From the NCBI RefSeq assembly GCF_030272615.1, contig NC_081406.1:263466624-263530623 (forward strand): 64,000 nt of DNA. The letters are read 5' to 3'. Made by a program: the position numbers and the translations under genes. Shown here one piece after another: positions 22,180 to 33,853 of this stretch. Position 1 is the stretch's first letter, and each line of letters begins with the position of its first letter. The stretch is from Cryptomeria japonica. Its lineage: Eukaryota; Streptophyta; Pinopsida; Cupressales; Cupressaceae. The notes under the pieces are model-generated. The model saw only the letters and a program-made list of their open reading frames with translations, was not told the origin of the DNA and searched no databases.

Positions 22180-25100
22180 ATGAAGTGCATGTCATGGAGT
22201 GTCTGGGGGTTGGAATCTCCTGACAAGAAGTATATTGTCAGAAGATTGATTAACCGACATAGAGAACTGAATATTGTCATGCTTCAAGAAGTCAAGGCAA
22301 TCATTTTTTGCATTGGATGTTAGTCTGAAATTTTTCTAGAAAGATACTCTGAAGTTTTGTACCAAACATGAAAAAGGGAAAGGGGGAATCGTGATCCTAG
22401 TCAACTCAAAATGGAGAGATGCAATTGTGTTCTCCGATGTATCCCCCTGTAATAGAGTAGTCTGGATTTTTGTTAAAAGTGGTGACAACGCATTTGGTAT
22501 TTGTACAGTCTATGTCGCTAATGATTATAGGGATAGAGTTAAGTTATGGCAATGGCTTGCTTCCTTACCTGACATCCCATGGATCTTAGGAGGAGACTTT
22601 AACATGATTGAGCAGTAGGAGGATACGAGGGGAGGTTTCAAAGTGGACTGGAAAGGAGGAGAGAAAATGATATGGGATAGATTGAAATGTATGAAGAGAT
22701 TGTATGACCCATTAGAGGGTACGAGATCTGCCCACAAAGGTATCTGGTTTACTTGGTGCAATTACCAAAAAGGACGAAGTAGGATTTATTCTAGACTAGA
22801 CATATTTTATGCCAATAAAGACTTCTTTTCCTTTGCTCGTGATTCTAATGGTTGTCCAGTGAGATTTTGGCCCTCCTCTCTCTTTGACCATCACCCCATT
22901 ATTGCCCAATTCACACTCAAAGACGATTTCAAAGGACAGGCAGAGGGCAGTAGCAAATTTAATCTAAATACAAAGTTGTTAGTTGATCACGATGTCCTTG
23001 CTGCCCACCACATTGTTAGGGCTTTTAACAGATGGAACTCTCACTCTAGTTCCCATATTGCTAGATGGAATGCCTTTGTGGCCGGTTCGCAAAATATTCT
23101 TAAGACCGTGGGCAAAAAGAAAGCCAAGGATGGGAGACATAATGAACTTATCCTCACATCCAACCTGCAAGAGGCCGAAGAGAAAATCCAATCTGACTCG
23201 AGTAATGTGGTCTTTGCCTAGTCGGTGGCTTTGGCTAGAGATAAACTCAGGAAGCTGCAACATGATAGGTCTTTAGGAGAAAGGGCTAGAGCCAGAATAC
23301 AATGGCTTCAATAGAGAGATTCAGGTTCTAAATTTTTCTATAAGTATCTTAAGTAAAAGAAAACAAGGGACATAATTGATAACTTATGGGTTGAAGATAG
23401 ATAGATCTCTAGTGAGGGTGGTATCATGGCATAATTTCTTTCCTTTTATAAGAAGCTCTCCACTTCCGAGGACTCACCCATCTCCATCATTGCCCGCGAG
23501 AGATGTTATTCTCTCATCCCTAAGCTCCTTTCACTTGAAGATAACCAGAGGTTAAGCCAACCTTTTTTCGTGGAGGAAATCAAAAGTGCCATTATTTCTC
23601 TACAAAATGATAAGGCCCCAGGCCCGGATGGGTTATCCATTGAATTCTACAAAGCCAATGTCAGTTGGATTGTTGGTCACTTGTTGGAAGTGTATAAGGA
23701 AGCCACTGGAAAAGACTTTCTTGGGGCTAAGATTAATAAAGGACTTATTAAATTGCTTCCTAAAGACGGGGATAAGGCCCTCATAAAAAACTGGAGACCT
23801 ATTACTCTACTCAATGTCTCATATAAAATTCTAGCCAAAATGCTAGCCATCAGATTGGAAAATATTCTTCCTAGACTTATATGTAGCACTCAGACTGGCT
23901 TTATTAAAGGCAGATACATACTTGAAAATCTGATCACTAGTTGGGAGGCAATGGAATGGGCTAATAGTTCGGGTCAAGAGGCAGCTATGTTTCTTCTTAA
24001 ATTTGAAAAGGCTTATGATAGGGTTGAGTGGAAGTTCCTTACCAGGATGCTTGAAGCTTTTGGTTTTCCCGAGGTATTATTTCACCTTGTTCAGGTCCTA
24101 CTCACGGACGCCCATGCACAAATTGAAATTAATGGCTCTATTTCACAGGCCTTTCAGCTTAGTAGATCTATTAGGTAAGGTTGTTTGCTTGCCCCTGCCC
24201 TTTTTGTTATTTCTTCGGAAGTGCTATATTACTTGTTAAGAGATGACACCCTATCTCCTAGAATAAAAGGTGTCACTCTACCGGATAATTCTGACCTCCT
24301 TAATATTCAATTTGCAGATGATACTGCACTATTTTTAGAACTTGCTAAAAGAAATATGGACTCCTTATCCCTTAAACTTAAGATCTTTTATGAAGCATAT
24401 GGTGCAAAGATCTCTCAGGCCAAATCAACCTTGCCTAGTTGGTCGAATCACCCTCTTGATTGGCTTGCTCCTTATGGGTTTCAGTGTGGGGGGGGGGGGA
24501 TCCTGACAAGATTGTCAGATACCTCGAGATTCCATTCTCAGTTTTCCTATGTCTCAAGGATATGTGGAATTGGATCAAAAGAAATATTGAAAGGAAGCTT
24601 AACAAATGGAATACCCAATACCTTTCACTTGTTGGGAGAGTACAAGTTTGTCAAAAATCCCCTCTTCATATAGAATTTACTACGTATCGGTGTGGATGTT
24701 TAGTAACTACCAAATTAATGAGGTCCAAAATATTATCAAGAATTTCCTATGGTCAGACAGAAAAGGGAATAGAAAAACTCACTCAATCAAGTGGCAATGG
24801 TGTTGTATGGATAAGGCTATCAAAGGTTTGGGGATGAAGAATCTTAAAATTCAAGGGATTGCCCTAGCAGCTAAATGGATTTTTCATGCATTGGAAGGAA
24901 ATGAGCCATGGAAGGTGCTTATTAGGAATAATATTAAACTGCGTGTTCCCAATATTGCTAAATCCTGGAAATCCCTTCCTCTCAGTTACCTCTTAGTTGG
25001 AAACATCTCTGTCTCTACTATGGGCTCATCGGTGTTCAAGTCCATTTGGAAGGCATGGGAGAGTGTTAGGCATAACATAGCTAACAATTGGGTCAACATG

Positions 25101-26027
25101 GATGATCTCATTTGTGGGGAAAGGTCTATATGGCGGAATTTATTCCACAATGGTAAATCCCTTGCCCTTACTCAAGGCTGCTCAACCAAAATTTGGGCTA
25201 ATAGAGGTATTTGTTGTTTTAAAGATATTTGGTTAAATGATTATCCGATCTCTTGGGATGATCTCTCTGGTAAGTATCAATGTCCTTCTTCCAATAAGAG
25301 AACTTATAATATAATGTTTAATGCTTGTGTTGCATTGCAACTCCCCAAAAGATGTGTAACTATTGAAAACAAGTTTGTTGACCTCTCTTGGTGTGACGAC
25401 ACTAAGTCATGTAAGTTCAATTCTATATTGGCTTATAAATCTCTTTTGTACAATGATTGCATTCTACATCACATTAACTCTCTTTGGTATACTGACTTGA
25501 CGCCCATGCAATGGGGTAAGTTGTTTAATTCAGTATGGAATACGTTGATTGCTCCCAAAAAAGAAGATTTTTAGATGGTTACTACTTATTGATAAGCTTC
25601 CTATTAGATTTGACCATAATAGAGATATGATTGTAACATATGTAAAATTACTTGAACTACTAGACATATTTTCTTTGATTGTATTATTGATAAGGAAATC
25701 TGGCTAATGTTTGGTTTCTCATTCCTATTGCATGTTACTCTTCTTGATATTGTTACGGGTTATACTAAAGGCATTAAAAAAGACAACAATTTATTTTGGA
25801 ATCTGTTATCATGTGAAATTATTTGGTATAAATGGAAGAAAAGAAATGAAGATAGGTTTCAAGGTAAAGAAAGGGTCCTTACTGAGTCTTTTCGTAGATT
25901 CACACATTATTTTGTCTCTTCTCAGGTGGACTTAGTGATTCGGTTGAACAAGGAGAAGTTTCGGAGATTTCTGAGCGATGGCCATACCAGGATCTTTGTA
26001 CATGAGCTCTCTCATGGCTACACATGA
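22180..26027 (+). pseudogene. LINE ORF2 (endonuclease-reverse transcriptase), broken
   Basis: It begins MKCMSWSVWGLESPDKK and LNIVMLQEVKA, the usual start of an apurinic-type endonuclease. The endonuclease continues with ILGGDFNMIEQ (about 22,590-22,618) and SRIYSRLDIFYA, FDHHPIIAQF (22,643-23,221). Reverse transcriptase starts at about 23,570: DKAPGPDGLSIEFYK, NWRPITLLNVSYKILAK, QTGFIKGRYILENL, FEKAYDRVEWKFL (the usual FDKAYD), then FADDTALFLEL at about 24,313-24,345. A Cys/His zf-RVT-like segment lies at about 25,625-25,690, and the C-terminal WYKWKKRNEDRF follows. A frame change coincides with a 12-G run at 24,488-24,499. In-frame stops occur at about 22,320, 22,616, 23,219, 24,176 and 25,572. 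It is not functional. Confidence 0.88.
24488..24499. repeat. 12-G homopolymer in LINE ORF2
   Basis: A run of 12 G. The conserved reverse-transcriptase thumb region (VRYLEIPFSVF, WNTQYLSLVGRVQV) lies in a different frame after the run than the FADD region before it, so the run is the likely slippage site, or a sequencing error. Confidence 0.85.
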
Positions 26028-26358
26028 CATAGGCTTAATGTTGATTCGCCCTTTTGGAGGAAATCAAAGGCAATAGAGCCCTGATTCGCTAGCATATGAT
26101 ATACTCAACTCGGATGAGAGATGACCAGAGGTTGGTCTGCACGGATGTAATTTTTCAGTTGTACATAGTATCATAATTTTGTATCTAATGAGATATATAT
26201 CACTTGTTAGTCCTTCTTAGTTAGGGATCTAGGAGGGTCAAACAATAACAATCTGTTATAGTAGCATGAGTTTTTGAGGCCGATAAGACTATTAAACTTT
26301 TAGTTTTGTACCCCTGTTTTGTTACTCTATAATCAATATAAAAAAAAAAAAACATTTG

Positions 26359-27689
26359 CATTTTTTATTATATTCTTTTGATACTTCCAACTAACATTGT
26401 TTTAAAAAATGAAGAAACGCATAATTTTAAGAACCCAACAACTAATACTTCTAAAGATTTTTTTTATAAGTAATAGTCACACCATAACTTCTCCATTGTA
26501 ACTTCACAAAGTAATTATTATTGTAAGCAAATTTGTATTAACGTCATGAGCCACCAAATTGGTTTTGCTGTCCTTATTCAAAAAGTTCAAAAATAAAATT
26601 ACAACCCACAAAAAAGTAATAAACTTATTGAATAACTTATTGAATTCTAGCTTGTGCAAAGTATTAATAACATGTAATTGGCAATACCAACAACATCCGG
26701 CTATGACAAATATGCATGCTGCAAGTAGAAAGTGGTGCATCAAAATAGGCAGAAAATGGAAGGGAAAGCCATAATGTCAAATACTTTATTAAAAATGTTT
26801 TTTCATGATATTCATTTTGAGGTCCATTCAGGGTTAAACATGCCATTAAAATGACTAAAAATAGGTTCCATTAAAAATATGAGATAATGGTGGAAAATGG
26901 TCAAAATTAAAAAATAAAATATGGTTCATATTCATAATTTTAGAAAATTCAATTCTATAACATTCAAATTATTTTAACTAATTATATTCAAGACAAGTAA
27001 ATTTTATACTTTATAAAGTTAAAAATCTCACATATTAACTTTATAAAATTTAAGTTTAAAATTAAAATTAAAATTAAATTAATAAGGACTTCTAATTAAT
27101 GAATAAATTATTTAATAATAATCATTAATAGAGATAAGGTGTTCAAAGATTGAGTCTCATGCTCAATGCTTTTATCTATTATAAATGGTTTCAAGTTTCA
27201 ATCTCCTGCTCCTTTCCATTCTTGGATGTATTCCTATGGTTCTCTTATTGGTGAGCCTTGTTTTCATCTGTATTATTGAAATTTGATGCAATTTGGGAGC
27301 TCATAAATCATGTAGATGTTGATCCTCATGGTTTTGCAACTTCATTTCCTATTCCAACTAATCTTTGCTTCTTCAGAGGAAAATTTGAATGAAATGTAAT
27401 CTTGTCAATATGGTTTTGTTTTGTTCTCTGTAGGCAGCTCATGATAATATGGGTTTCTATTGATATGGTTTATAGTTGATTTCTTCAATGGAATTTAACT
27501 TTAGGGATGTCTTTTTTTGAGATTGAGTGTGTTAGCTTTCCCCTCTTTTTGTTACTTGATTATTGTGTCTATCCTCTGTTTAGTATTATATATAATATAT
27601 TATAGGCTTCAACCTTTTGTCCAAAAAGAAAAAATAAGCAATTAACATTTCATTGATTACTACTATTACAGGAGTCTTGGTGTACTTGT
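26359..27689. other. AT-rich intergenic region
   Basis: About 1.3 kb of AT-rich DNA, with no clear gene. The overlapping small frames at 26,504-26,846 lie on both strands of one stretch and have no protein-like features. Long A/T runs and TAATTAA repeats dominate at 26,930-27,130. Confidence 0.5.
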
Positions 27690-28035
27690 TGTTGTAGGAA
27701 TAATTAGAGATGCTAAGGGCATGTTGATAGTAGGATAGTAGGATATGCTAAATATTAGGTACAAAAATCAATAATGAAGTAGAAGTCATAGACCTAAGGT
27801 GGGGTCTTAAGAGAATTATTTTCTATGGATTTAGTAACGTTGTAATTGAAGGAGAATCAAAGTTAGTGACTAACATCACAAAGTCGTCTGCTTCCCCTGC
27901 CTAGAAGATAAAAATTATATTGAAGATAGAAACACCTTCCCAATTCGATCCTAACTGGGAAATCACACATTCCTTTAGGGAATGTATTAAAGCAAAAAAT
28001 GCTTTAACCAATGAGGGATTTAAATTAAAGATTGC
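27690..28035 (+). pseudogene. Orphan plant RNase H-like (RVT_3) fragment
   Basis: One frame starts GIIRDAKGMLIVG; another continues NNEVEVIDLRWGLKRIIFYG then FSNVVIEGESKLVTNIT, and a third WEITHSFRECIKAKNALTNE. These match in order the beta-strand start, the 'NN.AE..AL..GL' and 'IEGDS' blocks and the 'REGNKAADALAN' helix of the RNase H domain found at the C-terminus of many plant LINEs. The coding is broken by frame changes. The LINE at 20-26 kb lacks this domain, so the fragment comes from another element or lineage. Confidence 0.6.
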
Positions 28036-28922
28036 AAATATTGAATTAATGAGACAAACATCCCCTATCACATCAAAAATATTTTATGTAATGATAAACA
28101 TAGGTTTATTAACTATGTGAAGAACTTTAATTTTTTATTTTATAATCCTTGCGGTTGTTTGGAATATCATAATATTTGCTATGAAAATTATGAGGGGTGG
28201 AATAATGATGATTGACTTGACACTATAGTTTGTTTTTGGGAGATCTTCTTAGATACTATTTCTCCTCACATTGGGAATAAGTATGATAACACCTTGGAGA
28301 GGACCTCCCACAATTATTACTACCTAAGGATGAATGAGGATGCAAGAGATTGGAACGGAGAATTAATTACACTTTACAACTCTCACGTGGCAAGGAGAAA
28401 AGAGTTTTTTTAGCGGCCTTGAGATTAAATTCCACTTTTTCTAGAAATATTTATCAATTGTGTCTTTTTTGTTTGTTATATTTGGGTCTTGGAAACTTTG
28501 TGTTCTTTAGTTTTAGCTATGATAAAATAGTCACTGGGGGCCAACATTACCATGTTGAGCTCACCTCGTATGTTTCTCTAAAAAAGAGTGCCCATGTGTG
28601 GGACATCTTTGACAAAGGATGACTAACCCTATTATTCAAAATCATGAAAGGTAGTGATGAAGACCTCTTGTCCTAGTTTATGAATAGATAGAATAATGAG
28701 AGAGTGGTGGTGGGTGGTGTTAAAATGGAGGCATCAAAAGAGTTATTTTCCCAAGTAATTGGTTTGAAGTGTGATGGTGAAAAAATGCCATCTAAATTAG
28801 AAGTAGGCCTATGGGTATATTTTGTTGTTCTTGGATGATAGTGAGAGGTTAAAAAGATACCAGAATGAATTTAGCAGAGAAAATCTTCTGCCACCTTGGG
28901 GAGCAGTAACTTATCACTTGAT
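28036..28922 (+). other. Coding-like remnants before LTR D
   Basis: Several short protein-like patches occur, for example TLYNSHVARRKEFF near 28,365-28,410 in one frame and VKMEASKELFSQVIGLKCDG near 28,720-28,780. The second has the same pattern as the remnant at 397-602. The frame at 28,350-28,622 has a hydrophobic patch but no known domain. I read the stretch as decayed element coding sequence of an unnamed family. Confidence 0.3.
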
Positions 28923-30099
28923 TGTTGGCCATATGATGGAATTGATTATGTGTTGCATTGATGTTTTGTCATTGATGTCAACACTTGTTGTTATGGTTGT
29001 TTATCGACTTCTAGTAGAAGGATTGGATTGGGAAGTTTATTAGTTGATTGTCACCGGTATGATTTGGTTGATGGAATAAGTTTGTATGGATGGTTCATAT
29101 GCTTTTGAAGCATGTTTTAGTCAGTTGGTATTGACTTGATGATCAGATGCTATATTATGTTCTAGTAAGCTTGCTTTATTGGTCTGATAAGGGTTTCACC
29201 AACAGAGCTTTATTGAAGATCTTTGATGTAATGCATAAGTGGTGTTGGTGCAACTTCTAGAAGGGATTCAGGATGTTGATGGTGATTGTGTTCATGCCTT
29301 GATTGATTGGTGTCATTGCTTTAGCATGTGTGGATATATTTTAGGTCTGATGTTATCTAGGTCATGGACTGGTTTGCATGAAACGTGTTGGTAGATCCGC
29401 GGATGTGTTTCTGGGATATTTTATTGATTGGATGATATTTGTTTGGCCTTAGGCCGACATGTGTTATGATTTTATTTTAGGATTATGTAATGGATCTATT
29501 GAATTATCATTTGGGTGGCCGACCTAATTGGTTAGGTCCCAGGTTCGTATAAATATATGTAAGATCTTATTGTATATCATATGGGCAAGGAGCGAATAAT
29601 GTAATAATCATTTGTGTAGAGGATTTGGTCGATCATAGTTGATCGAGTTGAGTTTATGTAAGAGGTTTTAGACCTCCGATATTGAGCTTAACCAAAACTG
29701 TAAACTGGTAATTTTGATGCTATCACCGACAATTCTTCTCTCTGGATTTTAGTCCAAATATCTTGAGGTGGTTGACATCTCTTTAGTCAGTGAGACTCCA
29801 TTGTGATGAGAAGTGCACTCTAGGAAGTGTGGCTTCCTGCATGTGCAGGCCCCTATTGTAATTATATACTTTCTATAGAAGAATCATCTGACTGTGGGTA
29901 GGGTTTCCCACCGTGGTTTTTCCTCATTGAGGTTTTCCACATACAAATCATGTTGTCATGTGTTATTGTTGCATTCTCTTGTTTTTATTTATGCTTTAAT
30001 GCTTAATCAATTATTCCGGTATACGATTTTAAGTGCTTTAATTCACATAATTTGTTAACAACTGATTCACCCCCCCACTGAGTTGTTCACCAATTATCC
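28923..30099 (+). mobile_element. LTR D, copia-like, plus strand
   Basis: It starts TGTTGGCCATATGATGGAAT and then TTGATTATGTGTTGCATTGA, closely matching the LTR at 59,789. Shared landmarks are GGCCTTAGGCCGACATG, GTAAGATCTTATTGTA, the CCCACCGTGGTTTTTCC core (about 29,909) and the end signature TGATTCACCCCCCCACTGAG. Length is about 1.18 kb. The next bases (CTAAAATTGATAAAG) only faintly resemble a primer-binding site, and no gag follows. It is a solo or truncated fossil. Confidence 0.7.
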
Positions 30100-30847
30100 T
30101 AAAATTGATAAAGTACTTCATGTTGGAGGGTTGATTTTCAAAGGTGTACATGTATTGTTTTCTCCTTTCTAATCACTTAAGGTGTCATAAACCTATTAGT
30201 TATCCTTTCTTTTTTATTCTCATCCTTGAAAAGTGTTCTTTTGAAGGGGTTTAACCACCATTATATTAGGATTGATTTATGCCATTTATAACTACTGGGC
30301 CTAGAAAATACTCATGTGCTCAATCCTACTCCACCCCATAATTCTCCTAAGGATTGTGACCAAAACCATCCTCCTAGTAGCTCTAAGAGGAAAATTGCCT
30401 TTAAATACAATGCCCAATTTTCCTCCCATGCTATTTTTCTATGCAATGCCCTCCAAAGATTACCCTAGGATGTGACACACCCTTACTTATAGTTGAAATT
30501 GACCCTAAATTGACACTTGATAAGGGCAAAAAGATTGCTTGTGACCTTGGTAGCTTAGGCCCTAATATTGTGAGTGGCAAGAGCAAAAAAATGATTAGGT
30601 CTCTTAAAAGCATCCATGTTGCTTCCTCATCCCCTATTATTGATATTTCTAATGACAAGATAACCAAAGAGAAGAAAATCGCTTCCTTGAGAGAATTAAG
30701 GTCTACTAGGTTGGCTAAACTTTTGGCTGTTTCTAAGATTGTAGAGACCATAGGAAAAATCCGCTTGAAGATAATATTGATGAGCAATTGGAAGATTCAA
30801 TATTTAATGGGGAGGAAACTAGGAGCAATGAGCAAACCTAAGAAGAT
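30100..30847 (+). pseudogene. Unknown coding-like remnant between two LTRs
   Basis: The frame at 30,441-30,851 gives 136 codons with a basic region: SSSPIIDISNDKITKEKKIA then SLRELRSTRLAKLLAVSKIV. The composition (Lys/Ser/Leu) suggests a nucleic-acid-binding or linker region. No known family. The stretch lies between LTR D and the oppositely oriented LTR E and probably predates one of them. Confidence 0.3.
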
Positions 30848-31740
30848 TTGAACACACGACAAGACTGAGAGGGGGGTGAATCAATCTGAAATTTTAAAAC
30901 AAATTAATTATTAACAACACATTAATCATAAACACATGAACATCAACCATCAACACACAAACACCAAATTTACGTGGAAAACCTTAACTGGGAAAAACCA
31001 CGATGAGAATCTAACTCACAATATGAATATGAATAAGAATGATTACAAAGTTTTAGGCTCACTGCCAAGGAGCAACGACACTTGGAAGACTTGCAACGCT
31101 AAAGCACATTGCCTTAGGGAAAGATAGAAGTACTTGCACAACCGAGACTCACTACTTTAGGGAAAGATACAAACTGCTATCAAAGGACTCACTATCAGTC
31201 AACAAGTAAAGAAATAGATGAATTGAAATTGAGAAGCATTCTCCTAAACATGAAATTCTCCTTGAAAAACTAGAACAAGCAACCAACATCATGGCAAATA
31301 TCTCTGATAACTTCTATTGTCACAACACGTCTTATTGAATATATCACCTTCAAAACTCTTCTCAATCCGACTTTCATACAAACTCAAATCTGCTTGGAAA
31401 TCATTTGCATATGCTTTTCATCAATTAAAACACTATCCATACATTTAACTCACCCATCCACACTTCTTAAATATGAAATAAATTATTGAAAACCTAATTG
31501 AGGATTGGCCAAAACAAAATAAGCCACCCAAACCAAAAGTACTCAAAGTGGTCCACTCCATTAGCAAGAGAGAACCAAAACATATTACAATACATTCTTC
31601 CAAGATTAATCCAACATTACGCATATGCTAATACATTCTACGAAGCCGTTACCAAACGTAACATGTAGATATAGCAATTAGTCAACCACATAACATCTTC
31701 CAATGCAAAATACTTCATATGGATCTCCACGTGGCATGGT
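30848..31740 (-). mobile_element. LTR E, copia-like, minus strand, right edge uncertain
   Basis: On plus it shows ACTGAGAGGGGGGTGAATCA at about 30,867 and TACGTGGAAAACC...GGGAAAAACCACGATGAG at about 30,972-31,008. These are the reverse complements of the end signature and core shared by the other LTRs. Further right the sequence drifts and I could not fix the 5' end of the LTR. 31,740 is an estimate. Confidence 0.5.
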
Positions 31741-32228
31741 GAGATTTGCAAGTGTATGTTACTGTAAAATTTAGCTTTGGATAAATGGAATAGTAATGCT
31801 TCATCCTATAAATCTAAACAAGAGAATTTTTGTATTCTATTTGTTTGTATGATCGTTGTAAACCTTTCCTTTTAAAAAAAAGTTTTTTGGTTAAAAAGCT
31901 TTGCCTTTAATGCTTTCTGGTAAAAAAAATACCCAATTTACATAAAATCAAATTACATCTTATGAGGGAGCCGTACCTCTAAAATTCAAACTAAAATTTC
32001 TAATTTAATTAGTGATTTATCCATTTGTTAGTTTCTAGTTTGTCCTTCGTCTAGGCATAGTGAGTTAGTTTCAGGATTATTTTCAAAGGACAAATTTGTT
32101 AACCAACAATCGTCAACCCTATAGGTCCTATACACTCAATCCTAAACCCTATAGAGAGGTCACAAGGAGGGGGGGGAGAGAGTTAGGGGCAATTACGGGG
32201 AGAGGGAGAGAATGGGAGACAGAAGTAT
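31741..32228. other. Anonymous DNA, possible LINE-type tail
   Basis: TTTGTATGATCGTTGTAAACC followed by short A runs at about 31,845-31,930 is reminiscent of plant LINE 3' ends, without domain support. The rest shows nothing I recognise. 'CCTAAACCCTA' near 32,142 is a single telomere-like word, not an array. Confidence 0.25.
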
Positions 32229-32535
32229 TAACCATGGGGGCTTCACTTAGTGAGACTAGGTTATAGCACGTGCGTTCATGGAATACTAAAGAATCCTCCT
32301 ATTTTCAAAAAATATTGCCCTAAACTCCTTTTTTGTCACCCCCTCCCAATACACATCCTGAATTAAAATCCCCCTACTTTCACCAAATATTTAATTTTTT
32401 CATAGTTGGAATTAAAAAAGCCCCTACTTTCATCGATAGGCAATATATTGCACCCTCATTTTTGGGATATTAAACCTCCCAATATGAATGCATATGACAT
32501 AATATTTCATAGCCAGTGAAGCCCCCGTGGTTTTA
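32229..32535. mobile_element. MITE-like element of about 0.3 kb
   Basis: The left end TTAACCATGGGGGCTTCACT pairs with the right end, which reverse-complements to TTAAAACCACGGGGGCTTCA then CTGGC. The interior is AT-rich and non-coding. Size and inverted ends fit a MITE. The target duplication is not clear. Confidence 0.5.
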
Positions 32536-32981
32536 ACTCCTAACACCCTTATCCCTAAACCTTATAGAGAGTTTATAGGCCCAAAAGCCTATGGGGTAAA
32601 TTAGAAACCCTGTATGCTCAAGAGTGAAATCACAACCCTATACCCTCAACTCTGTATTCTCCATCTCTCGACAAAGATAAATGGGAAATAAAATTGAGAA
32701 TGTATTTATTACATGTGGAGGAAAATATTTACAATGAAATTGAAAAACTAGGTAGAGGATAGAAAATATAATACTTATTTTTTCTTGCAAAGTTCAAGCT
32801 ACCATAGGCAACAGAGTATGTTATACTATTTATCTGTTTATTTTCATAGATATAGTCATTGTATTACCCTTTCTAATTCAAGTAGATTTATAGATAAGTT
32901 TCCTACTCTATCTACTTCTTTCTCTACATCTCCCTTTGTGTCTCATTACACACATTTTTGAATCCCCCCATATCTCTCTTG

Positions 32982-33045
<64 letters not shown>

Positions 33046-33172
33046 GATCTCTCTTTCCTCTATCCTTCTCTAGGTCTCTCACAAGTTTCTACCTCTCTCC
33101 ATTCCTCCCTATCTATAGATACTCCCATATCCCCCCCCCCTCTCTAAATTTCTTGATCCTCAAAATTTTTCA
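32536..33172. repeat. Anonymous DNA with a (CT)31 tract
   Basis: Mostly featureless AT-rich sequence. It contains a CT tract at 32,983-33,044 followed by a pyrimidine-rich stretch to about 33,145. The 90-codon Ser/Leu frame over it is an artefact. Confidence 0.7.
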
Positions 33173-33853
33173 GATGCAACATGTATTCTCGTGTGGGATG
33201 TGGCTATGGAAGAGGAGTATTATTCACTAATGAAGAATCACACTTGGGATCTAGTTCATCTTTCTAAGGGAATAAATTTGGTGCGGTGCAAGTGGGTGTA
33301 TCATACCAAGAGTGTTGTAAATGGCTCCATTGATAAGTATAAGACTCATTTTCATAGGTTGAGGGCATTGATTGTTTCAAGACCTTTGATCCTATTGCTA
33401 AGATGGATTTTATTCATCTTGTACTTTCCCTTGTAGCTTCATAGGGATGGTCAATATATCATAAGGATGCGAAGAGTTCTTTCTTGCATAGTGATCTTCA
33501 TAAGGAGATCTATATGAAGCAGTGCCCACAATGATTTGTATAAGACTCTCCACTTGTTTGTAGGATTTGATGTTTATTGTATGGTTTCAAAAAATCCCCT
33601 TGAGCTTGGTATGAGATGATGGACACATTCCTTCTATCTACCAATTTTTTGCATCATCATTCTGATCCCAGAGTTTACACTTAGTGCTACGAGGGAGATA
33701 TTTTGATATTGGTCTTGTATGTGGATGAATAATTATTATAGTTTGTCCTTCTTCCATGGTTTTGAGTGTTTAGAGAACATTAATGGATGACATGATAAAT
33801 CTTAGTCTTTTTCATTATTTCCTTGGTCTTCAAGTTAGCAAAATTATGCTCTC
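33173..33853 (+). pseudogene. Ty1/copia reverse transcriptase fossil, left part
   Basis: WDVAMEEEYYSLMKNHTWDL and then NLVRCKWVYHTKS match the start of the copia reverse transcriptase. Further copia-like blocks continue to 33,853 in other frames. The left flank of the element is missing; it begins abruptly at about 33,173. It has several breaks. At 33,853 the sequence stops at the CTCTC target duplication of the large minus-strand element and resumes at 54,218. Confidence 0.75.
33849..33853. other. Left target-site duplication (CTCTC)
   Basis: CTCTC immediately before the left LTR (33,854). The same five bases follow the right LTR at 54,218-54,222. Confidence 0.85.

Larger units (their letters stand above)
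19965..26358 (+). mobile_element. L1-type LINE, near full length, degraded
   Basis: A two-ORF non-LTR retrotransposon of about 6.4 kb. The body runs from about 19,974 to a 13-A tail at 26,340-26,352. AAACATTTG occurs just before the 5' end (19,965-19,973) and again overlapping the end of the A tail (26,350-26,358), which I read as a short target duplication starting in A's, as expected for L1-type priming. The order is 5' UTR, ORF1 (DUF4283-like plus zinc knuckle), then ORF2 (endonuclease, reverse transcriptase, C-terminal zinc-binding region). Several stops and frame changes show it is inactive. No RNase H domain was seen. Confidence 0.85.

Noticed and set aside
32130-32160. Telomere-like CCTAAACCCTA
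   Set aside because: A single occurrence with no array.
32958-33230. 90-codon Ser/Leu frame
   Set aside because: Translation of a CT tract, fused by chance to the copia remnant.
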